From NCBI GenBank assembly GCA_014729705.1, contig WJJK01000229.1, positions 1-13,759 of the forward strand: a DNA stretch of 13,759 nt, given 5' to 3'. The position numbers and the translations under genes were made by a program. Of this stretch, positions 1 to 6,201 are shown one piece after another. The notes below the pieces were generated by a model. The model was not told the DNA's origin and searched no databases. It saw only the letters and a program-made list of their open reading frames with translations. The number at the start of each line of letters is the position of its first letter. Positions within the stretch are counted from its first letter, which is position 1. The stretch comes from Candidatus Altarchaeales archaeon. Its GTDB lineage: Archaea > Altiarchaeota > Altiarchaeia > IMC4 > SCGC-AAA252-I15.

Positions 1-15
1 AGGGAAGCGCCTCCG

Positions 16-222
16 GTGAGAACGTGCGAAGTCTGCAAGGTATCGTCCAAGAAGGCAGAAACGAGCATAACCCCCGTGAAGCTGCGTAGTGGAGATAAGC
101 TACGGTGGTGTTGTCAACGGTGTCTATACGATATGGCTCCGTATTTTTCTACGTATCAACCGAGGCGGGTACCGAAGAGAAAGCCTAGGAGGAGGCCGCG
201 TGTCAGACGGGGACATACATAA
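16..222 (+). CDS. Small zinc-ribbon-like basic protein (68 aa)
   Basis: Seen: a short protein opening with a CxxC pair (C4, C7) and a second pair (C33, C36, with an extra C32), the spacing of a treble-clef or zinc-ribbon site, followed by an Arg/Lys/Pro-rich tail from about residue 50 to the end. The chosen GTG start has an AGGGA about 10 nt upstream, but the reading frame is open to the left edge, so the true start could lie outside the window. Its last 23 nt overlap the next gene, which suggests coupled translation. Such proteins usually bind zinc and, with a basic tail, probably nucleic acid; that is inference. No specific family is recognised. Confidence 0.6.
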   Translation: MRTCEVCKVSSKKAETSITPVKLRSGDKLRWCCQRCLYDMAPYFSTYQPRRVPKRKPRRRPRVRRGHT

Positions 223-751
223 GGTTGACCTTCCTGCGGGTACTAACTATCTACGTGCTACGTCGAGAGATTCGATTGCTGAGTCTATGGCAACCGCGTC
301 CCTCGCGTCTCCTGGGCGACCTCTAGGGCGACCTCTAGGGCAGCCTGTTGACGTTGCTTTGAGGATACTGAAGTCTGCTAAGAAAGTCATAGCGTTTTTA
401 AGCAGAGGCAGCTCTACCAGGGTGTCGGTAGAACGGGACGTACTTGTAGGGCTGTTAAAGGATTTGATCGGTGTGATAGATATGGCATGTACTCAGGAAA
501 TCAAACTGGAATCAGGAATGAAGATGTCACGGTACATTTTGGCATTTCAGTTAAATGATTACGAGATAATGCGTTTGTCCAGCGGTGGTGAGAATATGGG
601 GGTACTTAATTCTCTGGTCGAGGAGCAAATCCATAGGGAGCTACCAAGTCTACTGGCTGATAGCGCTGTACTGTCCCAGACGGTAGATGCTTCCACGCAT
701 CAGCATAGATATATCATGAGCTTATTCCTCGGCCAGAAGATTGACCCTTGA
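200..751 (+). CDS. Hypothetical protein (183 aa)
   Basis: I do not recognise this protein. The frame opens earlier (ATG at 89), but GTG 200 is preferred because an AGGAGG lies 7 nt upstream and the long overlap with the previous gene shrinks to 23 nt. Residues from about 35 to 50 hold a short Gly-Arg-Pro-Leu repeat made by a 12-bp DNA tandem duplication. The rest looks like a mostly helical soluble domain with hydrophobic stretches (for example around VLVGLLKDLIGVIDMA), but no membrane segment of full length is convincing. It precedes the ligase with a 33-nt gap that contains an inverted repeat. Function unknown. Confidence 0.65.
   Translation: MSDGDIHKVDLPAGTNYLRATSRDSIAESMATASLASPGRPLGRPLGQPVDVALRILKSAKKVIAFLSRGSSTRVSVERDVLVGLLKDLIGVIDMACTQEIKLESGMKMSRYILAFQLNDYEIMRLSSGGENMGVLNSLVEEQIHRELPSLLADSAVLSQTVDASTHQHRYIMSLFLGQKIDP
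314..341 (+). repeat. 12-bp tandem repeat in the coding sequence
   Basis: The unit GGGCGACCTCTA occurs twice head to tail (314-325 and 326-337) followed by GGGC of a third copy. Being 12 bp it preserves frame and encodes a duplicated Gly-Arg-Pro-Leu. This looks like a recent slippage duplication in a flexible linker. Confidence 0.85.
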
Positions 752-766
752 TTACACGTCTGTAAT
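751..766. promoter_or_regulatory. Inverted repeat upstream of the DNA ligase gene
   Basis: ATTACA, CGTC, TGTAAT: two perfect 6-bp arms with a 4-nt spacer, filling about half of the 33-nt gap before the ligase gene and ending 6 nt before its Shine-Dalgarno (AAGGAG, 773-778). A weak promoter-like pair (TTGACC 741-746 and TAATAG 763-768) overlaps it. It could be a repressor operator or an RNA hairpin tuning ligase translation. No T-tract follows, so it is not a terminator. A 6-bp pair can also arise by chance. Confidence 0.35.
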
Positions 767-784
767 AGATATAAGGAGCACACG

Positions 785-2023
785 ATGGAACTACATGAGG
801 CAGAGCGGATAGCGTCAGACCTCTCCTTGATGAGGGAGACGTCGGGAAAGAACGCTAAGATGAATCTGGCAAAGACCTGGAATTCTCCGTCTCATCGTGA
901 ATTTCTCGACCTAGTCGGAGACTCAGACAAGCAGTGGTACACTACTTGGGAGTCCGTGCGCAAGACGAGAATTCAAGCAGGAGGCGATATGCCCCTGGAT
1001 GAAGTCCTCTATGCCGCCCAGAACCGGCTAGCTTCCCCCGCAGAAACGAACTCGCGCATACGGGCCAAGCTGGATGAGGGGTGGCCGGAGAACGTGATGA
1101 AGGCCATCATCAACAAGACCCTCGACGCGGGCATAACGGTCAAGTCGATTTTGAAGGCCATTGGCGGAAAGCCAAGAACGTTTCAGCCTGCTCTCGCTGC
1201 TGATTGGTGTAAGATGAGCGATAAGATACGACTGAAGGAACTTGGAAGCAGGAGGTATGTAGCGACCCCCAAGATGGACGGTCTACGCTGTCTCTTCTTC
1301 CTCAATATGCCAGCCGAGGGCGTGTACTCCAGGAGCATGAAACCTCTGAAGAATATGGGAAACCACCTTCAGGCTCTCAAGGAGGTTTTTACAGAGCCAT
1401 GTATAATAGACGGTGAGGCTTTGTCAGCGTCGAATGACTGGGCTGATAGCGTAAGCGGGGCGAAGAAGGCAGGGTCAAAGAAGGCCATGCACTTCTATCC
1501 GTTCGACTACATACCCGGGGATGAGCAAATACGCAATGAGTTTGTCATGCCATCGGAGAAGAGGTACGAGCATTTGATGAGTAAAGTGGATCGGCTATCC
1601 CCGGATATGTTTCGTCTGGTCATTCGCTCTCCGCATTTGCGTACAATAGATGACGTCATGGAAGAGCACTGCTTGTGCGCAAGTGAAGGATGGGAAGGCA
1701 TTGTCCTTCACGACATGGATTCTCCGTACTCGTGTAAGCGCGCTCGTTCTTTGGTCAAAGTGAAGGAGTGGCAATCAGCAGAGTTTACGTGCATCGGTTT
1801 CTTCAAAGGATCAGGTAAGCACTCAGGTCGCCTCGGAGGTATTATGGTAGAGGGCTCAGGGGTGAGGAGTGAAGTGGGCACGGGGTTCACTGATCACCAG
1901 AGAGAAGAGATTTGGGAAAACCAGTCTCGCTATATCGGCCTTACTGCTGAAATCAAATTCTTTGAGGTGACGCCGGATCGTTCGTTGCGCTTTCCCTCTT
2001 TCCTTCGTTGGAGAGAGGAATAG
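785..2023 (+). CDS. ATP-dependent DNA ligase
   Basis: Seals nicks in duplex DNA through a ligase-AMP intermediate. Seen motifs of the nucleotidyltransferase superfamily: motif I KMDG with the AMP-accepting lysine K163, motif III DGE at 209-211, motif IV EGIVLH from E304, and motif V KVK at 325-327. The C-terminal part (from about 333) fits the OB-fold domain and ends SLRFPSFLRWREE, typical of phage and bacterial ATP ligases. Residues 1-150 are a less conserved N-terminal region. At 412 residues it lies within the usual phage range. The start is set by AAGGAG 6 nt upstream of ATG 785. It probably serves phage replication and repair. The family is certain; the subfamily is not. Confidence 0.95.
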   Translation: MELHEAERIASDLSLMRETSGKNAKMNLAKTWNSPSHREFLDLVGDSDKQWYTTWESVRKTRIQAGGDMPLDEVLYAAQNRLASPAETNSRIRAKLDEGWPENVMKAIINKTLDAGITVKSILKAIGGKPRTFQPALAADWCKMSDKIRLKELGSRRYVATPKMDGLRCLFFLNMPAEGVYSRSMKPLKNMGNHLQALKEVFTEPCIIDGEALSASNDWADSVSGAKKAGSKKAMHFYPFDYIPGDEQIRNEFVMPSEKRYEHLMSKVDRLSPDMFRLVIRSPHLRTIDDVMEEHCLCASEGWEGIVLHDMDSPYSCKRARSLVKVKEWQSAEFTCIGFFKGSGKHSGRLGGIMVEGSGVRSEVGTGFTDHQREEIWENQSRYIGLTAEIKFFEVTPDRSLRFPSFLRWREE

Positions 2024-2045
2024 GATCCACAATCGGAGAACCAGG

Positions 2046-2219
2046 ATGCTGACAGAAGAGCAAAGAAACCCGTCATCTAAGAGGATGAAAGAGGCCGTGA
2101 AGTGGTCAAAGAAGCAGGGCTCAGGCAATGGCAAAGGGTCGGCTCCGAGACCTGTGGACAAGGCCAGATTTGATGAGAACTATGATGAGATAGACTGGTC
2201 TGCGCACAGGAATAAGTGA
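2046..2219 (+). CDS. Small hypothetical protein (57 aa)
   Basis: A short frame starting MLTEEQRNPS and ending ...DWSAHRNK. GGAG sits 7 nt before the ATG. The start lies 22 nt after the ligase stop, and the stop shares one base with the ATG of the next gene (TGATG at 2217-2221), so it fits a translated operon. The first 40 residues are basic and Gly/Ser/Lys-rich, while the last 17 hold an acidic patch (FDENYDEID). No family is recognised. Its coding status rests on ribosome binding site and context. Confidence 0.6.
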   Translation: MLTEEQRNPSSKRMKEAVKWSKKQGSGNGKGSAPRPVDKARFDENYDEIDWSAHRNK

Positions 2220-2437
2220 TGGGTCTGGAAGAGCTTCTTCGTGAGGTAATAGGCGAGAGTCCTCGTGGAACTCAGACTGAGGTGGCTGCCAATACGGAGC
2301 TTACCCAATCAGAGGTAGCCAACTGGCTACGAGGCCAGAGACCTATTCCCCCACACAAGCTGATACAAGCAGTTGACTATTTTATCGATAAGGGTGTTAT
2401 CAACATTGATCTGGAGATTGTGCGCCATGTCTCTTGA
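2219..2437 (+). CDS. Small helix-turn-helix (XRE/Cro-like) DNA-binding protein
   Basis: A 72-residue protein in which residues about 17-50 read as a helix-turn-helix: TQTEVAANTELTQSEVANWL, then GQRPIPPHKL, the layout of Cro/XRE-type domains where the second helix packs and the SEVANWL helix reads DNA. ATG 2219 is preferred over GTG 2216 because AGGAA lies 6 nt upstream and the stop-start overlap TGATG couples it to the 57-aa gene. It probably regulates transcription of phage genes; the target is unknown. The gene also contains a 16-bp near-palindrome at 2315-2330 (7-bp arms, 2-nt centre), which could be a coding coincidence. Confidence 0.75.
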   Translation: MGLEELLREVIGESPRGTQTEVAANTELTQSEVANWLRGQRPIPPHKLIQAVDYFIDKGVINIDLEIVRHVS

Positions 2438-3299
2438 GATTTTCCAGGTAGAGATAACCTCAAGATGCAACATGAGGTGCTCCTTCTGTCCTCATTCGGA
2501 GATGACTAGAGACAAGAAGGACATGTCTCTCAGTGAATTCTCTCTGGTTGCGAAGAATTTCAGACGAGGGCAGCGTGTAGGTCTTCACGTAATGGGTGAG
2601 CCCTTGTTAAATATCTCATTTGAGTACATAGTCAAAGAGACAATAATGGAAGGGGCATTACCGGAGATTGCTACCAACTCGCTGGCTCTTTCCTCTCCAG
2701 AAAGGCGAAGGGATATACTTCTCTCTGGGCTTCAGTTGATGATTTTGGATATTTCAAGGTATAAAGAAGAGCAGGAGGTAATGCAGAAGGCCATATACAA
2801 CGCAGAAGCTACCGTTGGTCTCGCATGCGAATTGTTCGCAAAAGGCTATTTTGTTCCTCAGATCCTACTTCAGATAGTGCTAAAGAAAGGTGTTCGCCAA
2901 TGCTTTTCTGCTGATATGGTGAACAAGGCATTCTTGTATCCAGAAGTATTGAAACTACACTCTAAGTTTCTGGACTCATGGGCTGGACACAGGAAAGACT
3001 TGGCTGAGAAGTCGTTTGTTTCCCCGCCAGAGAAACGGACGCCATGTGCGGAGCCATGGAATCGTGTCGTAGTTCTTCAGGACGGGAGCGTAGTTCCCTG
3101 TTGCCGTGACGCTTTTGGTCAAATAGTTTACGGTAACATCTTCAAAACATCATTGCAGGATATTGAGGAGAACAGCCCTGTCCTGCGTGATCTTCGCGAT
3201 AAAATGATGAATCAGGAATGGGACTTACTTCCAGAGCCATGTCGGTCCTGTAGAGAGTGGCATATACCTATGGATAGACGTGTAGGAGATGACGAATGA
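2427..3299 (+). CDS. Radical SAM enzyme with SPASM-type C-terminal domain
   Basis: Seen: the radical SAM cluster motif CNMRCSFC (C14, C18, C21), which binds the 4Fe-4S cluster that cleaves S-adenosylmethionine; MGEP at 56-59, the usual SAM-binding element; and a C-terminal cysteine set (C207, C225-C226, C272, C275, the last as CRSC) fitting a SPASM/twitch domain with auxiliary clusters. Length is 290 aa. Start ATG 2427 is chosen because the protein then begins just before the first strand, with GGAG 10 nt upstream; it overlaps the helix-turn-helix gene by 11 nt. SPASM proteins often modify peptides or other large substrates; the substrate here is unknown. The gene is coupled to an unknown protein and folE-queD-queE, hinting at a role in base modification. 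It is not QueE, which is encoded separately. Confidence 0.9.
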   Translation: MSLEIFQVEITSRCNMRCSFCPHSEMTRDKKDMSLSEFSLVAKNFRRGQRVGLHVMGEPLLNISFEYIVKETIMEGALPEIATNSLALSSPERRRDILLSGLQLMILDISRYKEEQEVMQKAIYNAEATVGLACELFAKGYFVPQILLQIVLKKGVRQCFSADMVNKAFLYPEVLKLHSKFLDSWAGHRKDLAEKSFVSPPEKRTPCAEPWNRVVVLQDGSVVPCCRDAFGQIVYGNIFKTSLQDIEENSPVLRDLRDKMMNQEWDLLPEPCRSCREWHIPMDRRVGDDE

Positions 3300-3787
3300 C
3301 CTCTATCGAAGAGACGGATTATGTGGCTGTAGAAGCAGAGGGAAAATGGAGAGGGGTTCGGACGCTATTCGTAAATACTAGACACAGGGCTGCGATAGAG
3401 AGGAAGCCTGAGGTCTACAAAGAACTGGCTGAGGCTCATAAGTGCTTGCATATATACTTCGGGGTTAAGCAGTCATTCTATTCGCACGATATGGCGCTGG
3501 AGAACCCAGATACGGTTCTGTTTCTTTCCGAGAGGTTCCTCCTTACGTTGGAGCATGATTTTTTGGAGGCACCAGCTATTCCGGTTGGATTGTTCGGACC
3601 TCAAGTAAGGCACCTGTTTACAATCAATGAGCAAATGGACCTATCTCAGGGGATACAGGATGCCTCCATATTCGCGCTTGCCTACGAAAACGCAGAACTG
3701 AAGATAGACGCTAGGCTATCGACATGCGTTCTATCGGGTCCACAGATCATCGACCTGCACTATTGCAACGAAAAGGAAGCGAGATGA
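3296..3787 (+). CDS. Hypothetical protein coupled to the deazaguanine genes (163 aa)
   Basis: Unrecognised. It starts in an ATGA overlap with the radical SAM gene (3296-3299) and ends in an ATGA overlap with folE (3784-3787), so it is translated in strict coupling with both. The protein looks soluble and globular, with no signal peptide, membrane segment, CxxC site or nucleotide-binding loop visible. Residues such as H48, H52 and H64 are scattered and do not form a motif I know. Context suggests a partner of the radical SAM enzyme or a tailoring enzyme acting on a 7-deazaguanine, for instance a CDG decarboxylase-like role, but the sequence alone shows no function. It lacks the PP-loop and the cysteine cluster expected for QueC. 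Confidence 0.8.
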   Translation: MTSIEETDYVAVEAEGKWRGVRTLFVNTRHRAAIERKPEVYKELAEAHKCLHIYFGVKQSFYSHDMALENPDTVLFLSERFLLTLEHDFLEAPAIPVGLFGPQVRHLFTINEQMDLSQGIQDASIFALAYENAELKIDARLSTCVLSGPQIIDLHYCNEKEAR

Positions 3788-4374
3788 ATTCGTCTAAGTT
3801 GGCAGCGGCAGCAAGCCATTACAAAAGTTTCTGTGAGGCTCTGGGTATTCCGATGAATACCGATCACTCGGTTGACACCCCTATGCGGGTCGCTCGCATG
3901 TTCCACAATGATTTTCTCGTAGGTGTACGAGAAGAGTGCCCCAAGATAACCACGTTTCCGGTAGATTCGATGCTCCGGGATCAACTCGTCATTCAGTGCG
4001 GAATCAGGCTGAGATCTCTGTGCTCCCATCATCACGTTCCAATCGTTGGACGTGCTCACGTTTGCTACATTCCAGGAGAGTCACTTCTGGGACTCTCAAA
4101 GATCGCCAGGATTGTCCGCTGGTGCGCGGCGAGACCCTGCGTTCAGGAAGAGCTGGTTCACTTGATCAAGGATACGATCAAGTCCGCTATCAATCCCACT
4201 TTCATCGGGATTAGCGTGACTGCCGAACACGAGTGCATGTCTTGTCGAGGCGTCACTGAGCCGGATAGTCTGACAACGACTAACGTTTTCTGGCCTTCGC
4301 ACAACGAAGACACCCGGCAAGAGTTTTTCCTTGCTATAAGCCACTGGCTACAGGCCAGAGGCGCAAACCGATAG
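3784..4374 (+). CDS. folE: GTP cyclohydrolase I (FolE)
   Basis: Converts GTP to 7,8-dihydroneopterin triphosphate, the first step of both folate and 7-deazaguanine synthesis. Seen: the signature from S78 through SHHHVPIVGRAHVCYIPGES and GLSKIARIV, with zinc ligands C80, H83 and C151 in the canonical CxxH plus C spacing (71 residues between the cysteines, as in E. coli C110 and C181), and AEHECMSCRGV for the second half of the active site. At 196 aa it lacks the N-terminal extension of bacterial homologues. The ATG overlaps the upstream stop (ATGA), with AAGGA nearby. It sits directly upstream of queD and queE, which points to deazaguanine rather than folate. The gene is unusually rich in perfect inverted repeats. 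Confidence 0.96.
   Translation: MNSSKLAAAASHYKSFCEALGIPMNTDHSVDTPMRVARMFHNDFLVGVREECPKITTFPVDSMLRDQLVIQCGIRLRSLCSHHHVPIVGRAHVCYIPGESLLGLSKIARIVRWCAARPCVQEELVHLIKDTIKSAINPTFIGISVTAEHECMSCRGVTEPDSLTTTNVFWPSHNEDTRQEFFLAISHWLQARGANR
3844..4183. repeat. Cluster of five stem-loop repeats inside folE
   Basis: Perfect arms with short loops: 3844-3850/3855-3861 (7 bp, loop 4), 3914-3921/3926-3933 (8 bp, loop 4), 4076-4082/4091-4097 (7 bp, loop 8) and 4160-4167/4176-4183 (8 bp, loop 8), plus 4033-4042/4046-4054 (9 bp with one bulged T, loop 3). In random sequence I would expect well under one such pair of 7 bp or more in a gene this size. None is followed by a T-tract, so they are not terminators. They may fold the mRNA or reflect codon constraints. 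Confidence 0.7.
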
Positions 4375-4381
4375 GGCATCT

Positions 4382-4792
4382 ATGCTAACCTGTACCAAAA
4401 CGCTTACTTGGTGTTCCGCTCATCGTCTTCTCGGGCATGAAGGTGCGTGTGCCAGGCTCCACGGGCACAACTACCGGGCTGATATAACCTACGCATCAGA
4501 TTTGGATAACGTAGGTCGAGTAATCGATTTTTCTGAGATAAAGGACCGAGTAGGCAAGTGGATTGATGATAATTGGGATCATCGTGTACTTCTGCATGTA
4601 GAAGACCCCCTTGCTACAACTCTCCGAAGGGTGCTTCCTTCAGAAGAGGTGTACGTTCTTTCTTTCAACCCTACTGCCGAGAATATGGCGCTAGTGCTAT
4701 CGGGGGTTGCACGGAGCCAAGGACCACAAGTCGTTCGCGTCAGAGTTTGGGAAACGGATAGCGGGTGTGCGGAATGGTCCAGTATCAAGTAA
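4382..4792 (+). CDS. queD: 6-carboxy-5,6,7,8-tetrahydropterin synthase (QueD)
   Basis: Converts dihydroneopterin triphosphate to 6-carboxytetrahydropterin, the second step to preQ0. Seen, in the order of the PTPS/QueD family: CSAHRLLGHEGACARLHGHNY with zinc ligands H14, H27, H29 and catalytic C23; the RVIDFSEIK segment; WDHRVL with D66-H67; PTAEN at 97-101; and VWET with E124. At 136 aa it has family length. It begins 7 nt after folE with only a weak ribosome binding site (ATAGGG), so coupling to folE is likely. It overlaps queE by about 19 nt. All key residues are intact. Confidence 0.96.
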   Translation: MLTCTKTLTWCSAHRLLGHEGACARLHGHNYRADITYASDLDNVGRVIDFSEIKDRVGKWIDDNWDHRVLLHVEDPLATTLRRVLPSEEVYVLSFNPTAENMALVLSGVARSQGPQVVRVRVWETDSGCAEWSSIK

Positions 4793-5430
4793 CCGAGATA
4801 ATCCCTACTATCCAAGGTGAAGGACTTCACGCAGGGTGGCCGTGTGTTATTCTGCGTTTTTCTGGATGTAATCTTTGGGCATCACCTACAGAACCTTCTC
4901 CGGTGTGTCCCTGGTGCGATACACCACAGATGCACCAGGGACACGTAATGGATATGGAGCATGTTGTTTACAAGGTTATGGGCTACAAGCACTCGTTTCG
5001 TAACAATAATAACGTAGGATTGGTGATAACAGGAGGCGAACCGTTATTGCAACTAACTGATGACCTGCTGTGGCAATTGACTGGAATGTTCTCGTGGATA
5101 GACATAGAGACGAACGGCACAGTGTTGCCCAAGTTCGACAAGTATCGCTATGAGGGAGTAGTATACTTTTCGGTGGCACCGAAGGTGCGTAAAATTGTTT
5201 GCGAGCCAGATTGGATAAAGGTGCTTATCCCAGACAAAGTGGACCTTCTGGAATACTGTAATGAGAGGTATCCCTATTGCCCGGTCTACGTCCAGCCTGT
5301 TGACCCTCTGAATATGGATGAGGGATCTGAGGAGGCGTATCAGAGCAATGTAGACAAGTGCGTTAAGCTAGTTCAGGAGAGGGGCTATAGGCTCTCTATT
5401 CAGGTCCACAAGATTATCAGCTTGCCTTGA
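4774..5430 (+). CDS. queE: 7-carboxy-7-deazaguanine synthase (QueE)
   Basis: Radical SAM enzyme that contracts 6-carboxytetrahydropterin to 7-carboxy-7-deazaguanine (CDG). Seen: IIPTIQGEG near the N-terminus, the cluster motif C32-x12-C45-x2-C48 beginning GCNLW, ITGGEPLL for SAM binding, IDIETNGT, APK, and a C-terminal SIQVHKI, all typical of QueE. Most QueE proteins with a long insert use CX14CX2C, so CX12CX2C is a variant. ATG 4774 gives 218 aa; GTG 4765 would add three residues. Both starts have weak ribosome binding sites and lie inside queD, so translation is probably coupled. Together with folE and queD it supplies CDG; queC is not seen nearby. Confidence 0.95.
   Translation: MVQYQVTEIIPTIQGEGLHAGWPCVILRFSGCNLWASPTEPSPVCPWCDTPQMHQGHVMDMEHVVYKVMGYKHSFRNNNNVGLVITGGEPLLQLTDDLLWQLTGMFSWIDIETNGTVLPKFDKYRYEGVVYFSVAPKVRKIVCEPDWIKVLIPDKVDLLEYCNERYPYCPVYVQPVDPLNMDEGSEEAYQSNVDKCVKLVQERGYRLSIQVHKIISLP
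4905..4944. repeat. 13-bp perfect stem-loop inside queE
   Basis: GTGTCCCTGGTGC (4905-4917) is exactly repeated as its reverse complement at 4932-4944, with a 14-nt loop. A G-T wobble extends it at each end. It covers codons for the C45-x2-C48 part of the iron-sulfur motif and the HQGH that follows. Such a long perfect pair is very unlikely by chance in this window. There is no T-tract, so it is more likely an mRNA structure or a processing site than a terminator. Confidence 0.85.
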
Positions 5431-5449
5431 TTTTCCTGGAGCGTATAAC
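5422..5449 (+). promoter_or_regulatory. Promoter candidate for the 5499-6176 gene
   Basis: TTGCCT (5422-5427), a 16-nt spacer and TATAAC (5444-5449) match the sigma-70 type -35 and -10 boxes in four and five of six positions. It lies at the queE stop, about 50 nt before the start of a gene with its own terminator, which supports an independent transcription unit. Start-site mapping is needed for proof. Confidence 0.45.
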
Positions 5450-5457
5450 CAACGCTC
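5439..5457. promoter_or_regulatory. Inverted repeat over the -10 box (operator candidate)
   Basis: GAGCGT (5439-5444) and ACGCTC (5452-5457) form a perfect 6-bp pair around a 7-nt centre that contains most of the TATAAC box. A repressor bound there would block the promoter. Alternatively it is a weak hairpin after queE; it lacks a T-tract. Moderate evidence only. Confidence 0.35.
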
Positions 5458-5498
5458 ACACGCATTAACCATGTCCATTACGTAAGGAGGACAATAGC

Positions 5499-6176
5499 AT
5501 GGATCTATCCAAGATCACCCTGGAAGACCTCGTTGAGGTGCTTGCAGACGCTATCGCTGCCCGCCTGGGTGGCGATTCCGGTGGACCGGCTTCGGAGACG
5601 GTTCCGAGGCAGGTCGATGATGGCGATGGGGACGAGTCCCCCAACGAAGACAACCCGGCCGACGAGGTCGAACCCGGCGATGAGGAGGAAGACGACGAGG
5701 GCGACGAGGATCTCGTCACCGAGGAACAACTCACCTTCGTGGACGAGAACTTCGAGAAGAAGTCCGCCGAGGAGATGCGGACGGAACTCGCGGAGTTCTA
5801 CGAGGCATTCGGCGACGACCCCGAGGACATCGCCAACGAGGTGTCGTCCTTGAAGGGTAAGGCCCTCACCTCCGCCTACAAGGACTACCTCGCACGGCTC
5901 GTCACCGAGAACACCGATGGTGAGATCGAGGATTTCCTCTCGGATTGGGAGGAGCCCTATCGCGCCACGCGCCTCAACAACGGCGAGGAGGAACTCTGCT
6001 GGGTCAAGGCCGGCCTCACCCTCACCGAAGATGAGGTGAAGGAAGCGGGTCTCCCCGATCCCGCCGAGAAGCCGAAGCCGGCCAAGAAGAAGGCGGCAGG
6101 GAGGAAGAAGAAGGCGGCAGGGAAGAAGGCTGCCAAGAAAGGCGCGTCCCGCACGCGCAAGCCTCGCGGCAAGTAG
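5499..6176 (+). CDS. Acidic protein with lysine/alanine-rich histone-like tail
   Basis: A 225-residue protein of two opposite charges. Residues about 40-75 are almost all Asp/Glu/Gly/Pro, 75-185 form a mixed acidic globular part, and from about 187 the protein is a Lys/Ala/Gly/Arg tail with a near 7-residue repeat (KKKAAGR, KKKAAGK), like histone H1 or the tails of actinobacterial HU proteins. Start: TAAGGAGG at 5483-5490, 8 nt before the ATG, is the strongest ribosome binding site in the window. Codon use (CTC, GTC, GCC, GAG, GAC) is far more GC-rich than in neighbours, suggesting high expression in a GC-rich host or a recent gain. It has its own promoter candidate and terminator. Likely a nucleic-acid-binding or scaffold-like protein; function not established. 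Confidence 0.85.
   Translation: MDLSKITLEDLVEVLADAIAARLGGDSGGPASETVPRQVDDGDGDESPNEDNPADEVEPGDEEEDDEGDEDLVTEEQLTFVDENFEKKSAEEMRTELAEFYEAFGDDPEDIANEVSSLKGKALTSAYKDYLARLVTENTDGEIEDFLSDWEEPYRATRLNNGEEELCWVKAGLTLTEDEVKEAGLPDPAEKPKPAKKKAAGRKKKAAGKKAAKKGASRTRKPRGK
6084..6123 (+). repeat. Tandem repeat in the lysine-rich tail
   Basis: The 19-nt string AAGAAGAAGGCGGCAGGGA occurs at 6084-6102 and again at 6105-6123, a 21-nt period giving seven residues per unit. The period preserves frame, so the tail can lengthen or shorten by slippage. Confidence 0.85.
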
Positions 6177-6201
6177 TTCCCTCACCGGCACCAACGAGTA
6201 G

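Noticed and set aside
89..199. Extended start at ATG 89 for the 183-aa gene
   Set aside because: It would overlap the upstream gene for more than 130 nt and lacks a ribosome binding site, while GTG 200 has AGGAGG.
3296..3787. The unknown 163-aa protein as a QueC replacement
   Set aside because: QueC has a PP-loop (SGGxDS-type) near its start and a cysteine zinc site; neither is present.
5431..5498. tRNA or small RNA in the largest untranslated gaps (5431-5498 and 6177-6265)
   Set aside because: No cloverleaf pairing is visible; the gaps are explained by a promoter candidate with its ribosome binding site and by the terminator.
5505..6194. A long minus-strand frame (229 codons) opposite the acidic/basic protein gene
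   Set aside because: It is the shadow of a GC-rich gene with strong third-position bias. Its hydrophobic Leu/Val-rich translation has no good start signal, while the + strand gene has an ideal ribosome binding site and a terminator.
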